Part shown: positions 1 through 4,386 of the stretch, in pieces
How the letters are laid out: each line of letters begins with the position of its first letter
Numbering within the stretch: the first letter of the stretch is position 1
Assembly (NCBI GenBank): GCA_902805985.1
Contig: CADCUW010000666.1
Coordinates: forward strand, 1 to 9,325
Direction: 5' to 3'
Length of the DNA: 9,325 nucleotides
DNA from: an uncultured Rubrobacteraceae bacterium
GTDB lineage: Bacteria > Actinomycetota > Rubrobacteria > Rubrobacterales > Rubrobacteraceae
Translations under genes and position numbers: made by a program
Notes under the pieces: model-generated
The model's input: only the letters and a program-made list of their open reading frames with translations
Told to the model about the DNA's origin: nothing
Databases searched by the model: none

Positions 1-96
1 CAGCAGAGGCTCCCCGACAAAGAAGGCGAAAACGCCCGCCAGGAGACCGGCGAGCAGCCCGGCGGCCAGGCCGCGGCGCAGGTAGGTTGAGGCCAC
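1..96 (-). CDS. cbtA: CbtA-like cobalt transporter subunit, N-terminal part (cut by window edge)
   Basis: Only the first 32 codons are in the window; the gene continues past the left edge. Reading leftwards from a GTG at 96, the peptide starts MASTYLRRGLAAGLLAGLLAG and continues into FAFFVGEPLL. A basic residue pair followed by a Gly/Leu/Ala-rich first membrane helix and a GEP motif is the usual N-terminus of CbtA, the multi-helix partner of CbtB in predicted B12-regulated cobalt uptake. It starts 8 bp after the cbtB stop, so the two are very likely co-transcribed and under the same riboswitch. A GAGGG lies almost directly against the GTG, so the ribosome site is poor and translational coupling to cbtB is plausible. 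The assignment rests on the short peptide plus the adjacent cbtB and riboswitch. Confidence 0.8.
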   Translation of the reverse strand, partial: MASTYLRRGLAAGLLAGLLAGVFAFFVGEPLL

Positions 97-104
97 GCCC
101 TCGC

Positions 105-314
105 CTAGTGGCAGGGTGCGGCGAGCAGGTGTCGCCCGTCGTGGGCGAACTCGTGCAGGTAGTCGAAGGCGCCCGCAGCCTGCCCGAAGAGCGGCACGAG
201 CAGAGCCCCGCTGGCAGAGAGAAGTACGAACAAGAAGATCAGCATCAGCGCCAGGGCCGTCCAGCCCCACAGGGGCAGCGTCGGCGAAGGGTGCCGGGCG
301 AGTCGATTATCCAA
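105..314 (-). CDS. cbtB: CbtB, small cobalt transporter subunit
   Basis: A 69-residue protein with one membrane helix (about residues 16-42, starting at the LPLWGW segment) and a His-rich C-terminus, YLHEFAHDGRHLLAAPCH. His54, His58, His62, Cys68 and His69 would form the metal-binding tail. Length, single helix and the HExxHDxRH....PCH ending are those of the CbtB family, which works with CbtA in predicted cobalt uptake for B12 synthesis. The start is a TTG at 314; an AAGGAGG at 320-326 lies 5 nt before it, and no ATG or GTG nearby fits better. Upstream is a cobalamin riboswitch, so expression should fall when B12 is plentiful. cbtA follows 8 bp later. Cobalt as the substrate is known only by family prediction; nothing in the sequence proves it. 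Confidence 0.9.
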   Translation of the reverse strand: MDNRLARHPSPTLPLWGWTALALMLIFLFVLLSASGALLVPLFGQAAGAFDYLHEFAHDGRHLLAAPCH

Positions 315-319
315 TGGTG

Positions 320-326
320 CCTCCTT
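320..326 (-). promoter_or_regulatory. Ribosome binding site of cbtB
   Basis: AAGGAGG on the minus strand, 5 nt ahead of the TTG at 314. It matches the anti-Shine-Dalgarno perfectly and decides the rare TTG start. It lies just downstream of the riboswitch and of a small GC hairpin (329-344), which is where a translation-controlling expression platform would act. Confidence 0.75.
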
Positions 327-328
327 CT

Positions 329-344
329 CGGGGTCCTCGCCCCG
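329..344 (-). promoter_or_regulatory. GC hairpin in the likely expression platform of the riboswitch
   Basis: Stem CGGGG/CCCCG (329-333 with 340-344) with a 6-nt loop, lying between the B12 box and the cbtB ribosome site, 2 nt from the latter. It has no following U-run, so it is not an ordinary terminator. It could be part of the ribosome-site switch, but no alternative pairing has been worked out. Confidence 0.35.
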
Positions 345-349
345 GTCGG

Positions 350-528
350 AATTTCGCGGGCGGAAGGCCAGTCTCCTGGCTCCCGGATCTCCGCTAACCC
401 CGGCCTTCCCACCGGCCTTTCGGCCGTCAGTGGCCCCTCTTTCGGGCTCGCTCCCCGGTTACAGTGGCGGGACCGCGCCGGACTCTAACCGGCTTCCTGC
501 ATCCCTCCGCCGCCTGTCTTATTACTAC
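350..528 (-). promoter_or_regulatory. Cobalamin (B12) riboswitch controlling cbtBA
   Basis: Read on the minus strand, the leader contains the conserved blocks of the cobalamin aptamer in order: GGAAGCCGGTTAGAGTCCGG, then CGGTCCCGCCACTGTAACCG, then a second GCCACTG, then GGGAAGGCCGG, and finally the B12 box GAGCCAGGAGACTGGCC at 366-382. The 5' limit is set by the predicted transcription start near 528; the 3' limit is approximate. The ligand is a cobalamin by family knowledge. The downstream genes are cbtB and cbtA, a well-known target of this riboswitch. Whether control is by terminator or by hiding the ribosome site is not settled: there is no U-tract before cbtB, and a hairpin abuts the ribosome site, so translational control is favoured. 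Confidence 0.93.
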
Positions 529-534
529 GCGGGC

Positions 535-563
535 AGCATAGCCGCCGGCCTCCCGCACGTCAA
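535..563 (-). promoter_or_regulatory. Sigma70-type promoter of the riboswitch-cbtBA transcript
   Basis: On the minus strand TTGACG (563-558) and TATGCT (540-535) are separated by exactly 17 bp, close to the TTGACA/TATAAT consensus. The predicted start is near 528, immediately before the riboswitch aptamer, which supports both calls. Confidence 0.75.
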
Positions 564-581
564 CCGCCGCGCCGCGGGGCG

Positions 582-590
582 TGGTATAAA
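582..590 (+). promoter_or_regulatory. Extended -10 promoter of the dedA-like gene
   Basis: TGGTATAAA fits the extended -10 motif TGnTATAAT; there is no good -35. The predicted mRNA start is near 597, only about 5 nt before the ATG at 602, and there is no ribosome binding site in the gap. The gene may therefore be read from a nearly leaderless mRNA. The site is back to back with the cbtB promoter. Confidence 0.45.
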
Positions 591-601
591 GCGCGGGTCG
601 C

Positions 602-1273
602 ATGGAGATCATCCTCAACTTCCTCCAGTCCATCCCTGACTCCCCCGGCGGGGTCCTGGATTTCGTCACGGGTTTGCTTCTCGCGCACGGCTACCTCGTC
701 ATCTTTCTCGGTGCCGCGCTCGACAACTTCGGCCTCCCCTCCTCGGGGGACATCGTCCTCTTCGCGGGCGGGTTCTTCGCCAACAACGGCGACGCGGCGC
801 TGCCGCTGGTCATGCTCAGCGGGTTCGCGGGGGCGCTCGTCTCGGACAACTCTGTGTACTGGATCGGCAGGATAGGCGGGCGGCCCCTGATCCACCGCAT
901 CCTCAAGCTACGGTTCGTCCACTTCCTCATAAACGAGAAGAGCCTGGAGAAGGTCGAGCGCTACTTCGAGTCCCACGGCGGCAAGACGGTCTTTGTCGGA
1001 CGCTTCGGGCCAGGCCTGCGCAGCATGACCCCCCTCTTCGCCGGCGTCACCAGGATGAAGTACTACAGGTTCATCCCCTACAACGTGGCGGCCGGCTTCG
1101 TCTGGGCCGTCGTCTACTCCCTCATCGGCTACGTCTTCGGCCAGTACTGGAACGAGCTTATCGCCGTCGCGAGGTCCTTCGGTTTCAGCGTCGTGGCCCT
1201 CGTGGCGCTCGTAATCGTCGCGTTCGTGCTCCGCAGGAGGTACCGGCGCAAGAAAGCCTCGCGCGACTCCTAG
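602..1273 (+). CDS. DedA-family membrane protein (SNARE-associated/VTT domain)
   Basis: A 223-residue integral membrane protein of the DedA family, whose members are thought to move lipids such as undecaprenyl phosphate or phospholipids across the inner membrane and to support envelope and membrane-potential homeostasis. Seen here: the first conserved segment LDNFGLPSSGDIVLFAGGF (residues 40-58, usually E-N-x-x-P-x-P-G-E), SDNSVYWIGRIGG (81-93), and the signature FVGRFGPGLRSMTPLFAGVTRM (131-152) with Arg134 and Arg140 of the G-R-F-x-P-x-x-R motif. Hydrophobic helices follow at about 162-180 and 190-210, and the tail is basic (RRRYRRKK). The usual acidic Glu of the first motif is Asp41/Asp50. 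ATG at 602 is the first possible start, since TAA closes the frame just upstream. No Shine-Dalgarno is present. The stop overlaps that of the convergent DUF817 gene. Confidence 0.92.
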   Translation: MEIILNFLQSIPDSPGGVLDFVTGLLLAHGYLVIFLGAALDNFGLPSSGDIVLFAGGFFANNGDAALPLVMLSGFAGALVSDNSVYWIGRIGGRPLIHRILKLRFVHFLINEKSLEKVERYFESHGGKTVFVGRFGPGLRSMTPLFAGVTRMKYYRFIPYNVAAGFVWAVVYSLIGYVFGQYWNELIAVARSFGFSVVALVALVIVAFVLRRRYRRKKASRDS

Positions 1274-1290
1274 GGTTGGCGTTTCGCGCG
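1260..1290. terminator. Possible bidirectional hairpin over two overlapping stop codons
   Basis: Inverted repeat CGCGCGA (1260-1266) / TCGCGCG (1284-1290) with a 17-nt loop that contains the shared CTAG where the dedA-like and DUF817 genes end. There is no U-run on either side, so intrinsic termination would be weak; it may instead protect 3' ends. It is the only hairpin noticed at this convergent junction, and its arms lie inside coding sequence. Confidence 0.3.
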
Positions 1291-2088
1291 GGCGTGTTTC
1301 AGGTCCGCGACGATGACGAAAGAGACGATCACGAGCAGGCACCAGGAGCTGATCTTCTGCAACGAGACGACCTCCCAGCCTCCGGACTGCCCCGGGTACG
1401 TCCACGCCCCGAGGTAGGTCGAGAGGTTCTCGGCGATCCAGACAAAGAACCCAATAAACAAGAACGAGAGTACGAGCGGCATGCTCCGGCGCCGGTCCGT
1501 CGCCGTGAACAGCACCTTCGTGCGGAAGAAGATCACGAACACCCCCACAGCCAGTATCCAGCGTATGTCCGGAATAAAGTGGTGGGTAAAGAAGTTCAGG
1601 TAGATGCCGGCGCTCAGGGGCACGCTTAGCGAGTACGGTGGATAGTGCTTCAGGTCCAGGTCCAGAAGGCGCCAGGCCTGGCACATGTAGCTCGCCACCG
1701 AGGCGTACATGAAGCCGCTGTAGAGCGGGACGCCGAAGACCTCGAAGAAGCCCTGTTCGGGGTAGCTCCACGAGCCTATGGCGGGGTTTGTCTTGAAGAC
1801 TTCGAGCACGACGCCGAGCAGGTGAAAGGCGCAGAGGGTCAACACCTCGTCCCTGGTCTCGATACCAAGCGCCACCAGCGCGACCTGCGCCAGCACCGCC
1901 CCGACGAAGATAAAGTCGTAGCGGGCCACCCCGAAGAGCGGCACGTAGCTCGAGAGAAGCAAGATCGAGATAAATATCCCCGGAAACAGGCAAGCCCTGG
2001 CCTGCTTGGTCCCGAAGACCGCCAGCTCGGCCAGGAGGGATCTCGTCGAAGCCTTCCCGGAGCTAGCCTCCAAGGATCTTACCGCCAC
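1270..2088 (-). CDS. DUF817-family integral membrane protein (YoaT-like)
   Basis: A 272-residue membrane protein with about seven to eight hydrophobic helices. It matches the DUF817 family closely as I recall it: KQARACLFPGIFI (28-40), ETRDEVLTLCAFHLLGVVLEVFK (77-99), GSWSYPE (105-111), FGVPLYSGFMYASVASYMCQAWR (118-140), YLNFFTHHFIPDIRW (163-177) and FIGFFVWIAENLSTYLGAWTYP (211-232). The conserved acidic, His and Trp residues facing the membrane hint at a transport or enzyme site, but no function is established for the family. The start is GTG at 2088; a TTG at 2073 is an alternative, and neither has a clear ribosome site. It stands alone, with its own extended -10 promoter upstream, and converges on the dedA-like gene with a 4-bp overlap. 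Confidence 0.9.
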   Translation of the reverse strand: MAVRSLEASSGKASTRSLLAELAVFGTKQARACLFPGIFISILLLSSYVPLFGVARYDFIFVGAVLAQVALVALGIETRDEVLTLCAFHLLGVVLEVFKTNPAIGSWSYPEQGFFEVFGVPLYSGFMYASVASYMCQAWRLLDLDLKHYPPYSLSVPLSAGIYLNFFTHHFIPDIRWILAVGVFVIFFRTKVLFTATDRRRSMPLVLSFLFIGFFVWIAENLSTYLGAWTYPGQSGGWEVVSLQKISSWCLLVIVSFVIVADLKHARAKRQP

Positions 2089-2171
2089 CGGGACGCGTGC
2101 GGCCCGGCCCCGAGAGATCTTTGGGCCGGCGCTCCGTCAAAGACCATCCTCCCTCTCTAAAACCCCGCGCA

Positions 2172-2180
2172 ACTATACCA
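2172..2180 (-). promoter_or_regulatory. Extended -10 promoter of the DUF817 gene
   Basis: On the minus strand TGGTATAGT (2180-2172) fits the extended -10 consensus; no good -35 is seen. The predicted start near 2165 gives a leader of about 77 nt. It lies just past the terminator of the preceding peroxidase unit, where a promoter for the next gene is expected. Confidence 0.45.
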
Positions 2181-2189
2181 AAGCCGGCA

Positions 2190-2210
2190 CAAAGGCCCCG
2201 CAAACGGGGC
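2190..2210 (-). terminator. Intrinsic terminator of the ABM-peroxidase transcription unit
   Basis: On the minus strand a perfect GCCCCG-TTTG-CGGGGC hairpin (2210-2195) is followed by CTTTG. The stem is strong, the U-run short. It starts directly after the TGA of the LtrA-like fragment (2211), so it closes the minus-strand unit and insulates the DUF817 gene. Confidence 0.65.
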
Positions 2211-2390
2211 TCAGGTGCCCTTGGGATCCTCCGGGAGGGACTCCAGGATGGTGAGGGCAACGAGCACGGCGGCGAAGCAAAGGCCGAAAAAGAGCTCGAG
2301 CGGGGTGGAGGCGCGCTCCTCGGAGCGCCGCTCGACCGTGAGGTTACGCGCCGCCTGGGGCCGCACGAACCGCGGGCACCGGCCAACCAT
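2211..2390 (-). CDS. Truncated LtrA-like membrane protein remnant
   Basis: A 59-residue open frame from ATG 2390 to TGA 2211. Residues 21-35, RRSEERASTPLELFF, resemble the N-terminal motif of the low-temperature-requirement A family (usually ..R.ATPLELFFDLVFV..), followed by one hydrophobic helix (about 36-50) and the tail ESLPEDPKGT. Full LtrA proteins run to roughly 350-400 residues with many helices, so this is either a degenerate or internally deleted ltrA or a small protein that only shares the motif. The conserved Asp after ELFF is Gly36 here. A GTG at 2420 is a possible earlier start, 5 nt past the peroxidase stop; neither start has a clear ribosome site. It lies in the peroxidase unit, and the terminator begins at its stop. 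LtrA function is not well established. Confidence 0.5.
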   Translation of the reverse strand: MVGRCPRFVRPQAARNLTVERRSEERASTPLELFFGLCFAAVLVALTILESLPEDPKGT

Positions 2391-2425
2391 CCCTTCGGGG
2401 TCTTTGGCAGGCCCCGCCACGTCGC

Positions 2426-3817
2426 TTATTGTTCCGCCCCGGCGGCGAAGACGGCCAGGTCGGCCATGGTGAAGTGTCCTGGCTGGGAGGAGGGCAGCTC
2501 GGGCCGCCAACCCGGCTCGGCGCTCCTGTACGAGCCGGGGTCCGCGTCGAGCAGCCCGAGCAGTACCTCGGCGACGATCCTGCCGCCGACAGGACCCAAG
2601 TGCTCGCCGGCGGCGCGGACCTCGGCCTCTTTAAAGACGTAGTACCAGAGGGGCGTCTCGGCGGTCCAGTTGGCGCCGAGGCCGCACTCTCCGGCGGTGA
2701 GGGGCTCCACGCCCATCATCCGGGCGACCGCCTCGCCCGAGGGCAGGCCCAGGGCCGCGCCGCGCTGGAGGTCGCGGGAGGCCAGGGAGTGGTGCTCCGG
2801 AATCTCGGTGTGCCCGACGATCTGGTCGGGAAGGTCGATCAGGGCGTGCGTCAGGCTGGCGACGAGCCGGCGGCTTGGCTGAGGAGGGTGCCCCGAACCT
2901 GGTACCCCGAAGAACCAGGACCAGTCGATGGCGCGCCCGGCCGGGACGGGACGCCCGCCCAGGCAGTCGGGGAAGATGGTCGCTTCGCCGGAGGCGTCGT
3001 TTAGGCGATAGGTCGGTGTGATCTGGCTGTGCCCGAACCGGTACGCGGCGTCCGAGAACTCGACGGGTATCGCGGGGTTCTCGCCGGGCTCGTAGAACTC
3101 TCTGCCGTTCGCCTCTATGTGGGCGAGAAGCTCCTCCCCTACCGTCAGCGGCAGGTACTCGTGGACCACCACCCACTCGTAGTGCCACCGGACCAGCCGG
3201 CGCGCCTCGTCGAAGACGTCCCCGCCCGTCGTGCCCGCGCCCCGCAGATGGTCCACCACCCGGTTGTGGAACTTCAGGAAGGCCACGTGCAACTGGTTTA
3301 TCAGCAGATGCACGTCGTTGCGGGGATCGCCGACGAGCGCCGTCCCCTGGTGGTTGCGGGGAAGGTCGTCCACAGGCTCCCCGGCGGCGTTCGCGCCGAG
3401 CAGGAGCTTGTCCGGGTCGCTCTTATCGTAGAGATAAGGGTTCCCCACGGGTCCATCCCCGTAGACGCATTCGAGGTCAAGCCTCGGGGCGCGCGCGTTC
3501 CTGAGGTCCTCTGTCAAGGCGTACGCGGCCAGAAGAGACCGGTCGGCGGTGATGTCGTGGGCGATGAACTGACCGAGGACGGCGAAGCCTGCCGGGATGC
3601 GCGGGTTATCGAGCGACCCGTCCACGACCGGCAGCGTAGCGTCCATGCGCGAGGCGGCCCGGCCCAGTGCCACGGCGCTCTCCACGTCCACCTCGCAGGG
3701 CGGGAGACCCGGGAACATACGCCCGTATCTGCCGCCCGGAAGGCTCCGCCCCGCCTGGACGTCCTTGAGCCGCGGGTTGATGACGCAACTATGGGCGCCC
3801 ACCGGCGTCTCACTCAT
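2426..3817 (-). CDS. Animal-type haem peroxidase (peroxidase-cyclooxygenase superfamily)
   Basis: A 463-residue bacterial member of the animal haem peroxidase family (An_peroxidase), which uses hydrogen peroxide to oxidise small substrates or halides. Visible sites: distal GQFIAHD with His87 and the calcium-type Asp88; catalytic Arg166 in GDPRNDVH followed by LHVAFLKFHNRVVDHL (176-191); the calcium-loop region LDLECVYGDGP (113-123); proximal His263 in YRFGHSQITPTY (259-270); and DLQRGAALGLPSGEAVARMMG (349-369). Arg166 and His263 are 97 residues apart, the same as Arg239 and His336 in myeloperoxidase. The myeloperoxidase ester-link residues Asp94 and Glu242 correspond to Ala86 and Val169, so the haem is probably not covalently bound. 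No signal peptide is seen, so it is likely cytoplasmic. The start is ATG 3817, preceded by GAGGAGG at 6 nt; an in-frame TTG at 3823 is less likely. It follows the ABM gene by 21 bp. Confidence 0.9.
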   Translation of the reverse strand: MSETPVGAHSCVINPRLKDVQAGRSLPGGRYGRMFPGLPPCEVDVESAVALGRAASRMDATLPVVDGSLDNPRIPAGFAVLGQFIAHDITADRSLLAAYALTEDLRNARAPRLDLECVYGDGPVGNPYLYDKSDPDKLLLGANAAGEPVDDLPRNHQGTALVGDPRNDVHLLINQLHVAFLKFHNRVVDHLRGAGTTGGDVFDEARRLVRWHYEWVVVHEYLPLTVGEELLAHIEANGREFYEPGENPAIPVEFSDAAYRFGHSQITPTYRLNDASGEATIFPDCLGGRPVPAGRAIDWSWFFGVPGSGHPPQPSRRLVASLTHALIDLPDQIVGHTEIPEHHSLASRDLQRGAALGLPSGEAVARMMGVEPLTAGECGLGANWTAETPLWYYVFKEAEVRAAGEHLGPVGGRIVAEVLLGLLDADPGSYRSAEPGWRPELPSSQPGHFTMADLAVFAAGAEQ

Positions 3818-3823
3818 TCCCAA

Positions 3824-3830
3824 CCTCCTC
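3824..3830 (-). promoter_or_regulatory. Ribosome binding site of the peroxidase gene
   Basis: GAGGAGG on the minus strand, 6 nt ahead of ATG 3817. This spacing selects ATG 3817 over the in-frame TTG at 3823, which would sit directly against the site. Confidence 0.7.
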
Positions 3831-3838
3831 GGGTCTCT

Positions 3839-4141
3839 TCAGGCGCTCCTGACAGGGGTCGCCTCGTAGTGGCGCATCTCTTCGATGTCCCCGAAGAATG
3901 GGCGGACCGACGCCAAGAAGGCCGAGAACCCGGGGCTCTTCCTGAAGCCCTGCTCGTGGCCCTCGATGGAATCCCATTCGATCCTGACCACGTAGTTGGC
4001 CGGCTCCTCCACACCGCGGGAGACCTCGTAGCTTAGGCAGTGCCCGGAGTCGTCGAGAACCGCAGCGGCCTCGCCGTAGGCCCGCTCGAAATCCGCGCGC
4101 CGGGCCTCGGGGATGCTGTAGCGGATGTACTCCACGATCAT
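3839..4141 (-). CDS. ABM-family (antibiotic biosynthesis monooxygenase-like) protein
   Basis: A 100-residue protein with the pattern of a dimeric alpha-beta barrel ABM domain: strand MIVEYIRYSIPE (1-12), a helix with FERAYGEAAAVLDDSGHCLSYEV (18-40), strand NYVVRIEWDSIEGHEQGFRKSPGFSAFLASVRPFF (49-83), and the closing strand MRHYEATP (89-96). The family includes small cofactor-free quinol oxygenases and haem-related enzymes. The W-D-S-xx-GHxxGFRxSPxFxxF arrangement is typical. The substrate cannot be read from sequence. ATG 4141 has an AGGGAGG 5 nt upstream. It is the first gene of the minus-strand unit with the peroxidase 21 bp behind, so the two may act on related substrates. It faces away from the two-component system across about 245 bp. 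Cys35 and several His residues are present, but a catalytic role is not claimed. Confidence 0.85.
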   Translation of the reverse strand: MIVEYIRYSIPEARRADFERAYGEAAAVLDDSGHCLSYEVSRGVEEPANYVVRIEWDSIEGHEQGFRKSPGFSAFLASVRPFFGDIEEMRHYEATPVRSA

Positions 4142-4253
4142 GGCGTCCTCCCTACCGATTCTCTACTTCGCCGTACCGGGTTTCATCTACTCTACATACG
4201 CCAGGCGCGCCACGCACCGCCCGAACGGCTAGTTTATGCGCCCCCGTGACGGT

Positions 4254-4305
4254 GAGATCTCCCGGGGAGCGGAGCTCTTCCCCACTGCGGCCTTCAGGAG
4301 ATCTC
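4254..4305. repeat. Two GAGATCTC palindromes 44 bp apart
   Basis: The perfect 8-bp palindrome GAGATCTC occurs at 4254-4261 and 4298-4305, start to start 44 bp, about four helical turns, between the divergent ABM and kinase genes. This is where a dimeric regulator, possibly the neighbouring response regulator, could bind. No binding evidence exists beyond position and symmetry; BglII-type hexamers inside such palindromes also occur by chance. Confidence 0.4.
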
Positions 4306-4344
4306 AGGCCGCCCACCAGCAGGGGGCAAGGCCGTGTCCCCCCT
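4264..4344 (+). promoter_or_regulatory. Three tandem stem-loops ahead of the kinase gene
   Basis: Three inverted repeats follow each other: GGGGA/TCCCC (4264-4268 with 4279-4283), GCGGCCT/AGGCCGC (4287-4293 with 4306-4312, loop 12 nt) and AGGGGG/CCCCCT (4321-4326 with 4339-4344, loop 12 nt). They end 26 nt before the kinase ribosome site. None is followed by a U-run. They could be a structured 5' leader or DNA-level operator symmetry; GC-rich sequence makes such stems fairly common. No clear promoter was identified for either divergent gene in 4142-4386. Confidence 0.35.
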
Positions 4345-4370
4345 CCGGGATACGCGCTGCTAGACTTCAG

Positions 4371-4378
4371 AAGGAGGT
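4371..4378 (+). promoter_or_regulatory. Ribosome binding site of the histidine kinase
   Basis: AAGGAGGT, a perfect anti-Shine-Dalgarno match, 8 nt ahead of GTG 4387. It decides this GTG start over later candidates. Confidence 0.75.
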
Positions 4379-4386
4379 AAGGCGCC

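Noticed and set aside
908..1993. Long minus-strand open frame of 361 codons over the dedA-like and DUF817 genes
   Set aside because: Arg/Pro/Gly-rich low-complexity translation in the shadow of two recognisable genes; an effect of high GC.
2080..2147. 22-codon open frame from ATG 2147 (minus) overlapping the DUF817 start, a possible leader peptide
   Set aside because: The purine-rich run touches the ATG with no proper spacing, and the peptide has no regulatory codon run.
3029..4036. Long plus-strand open frame of 335 codons across the peroxidase and ABM genes
   Set aside because: No family motif, and it crosses two real genes on the opposite strand.
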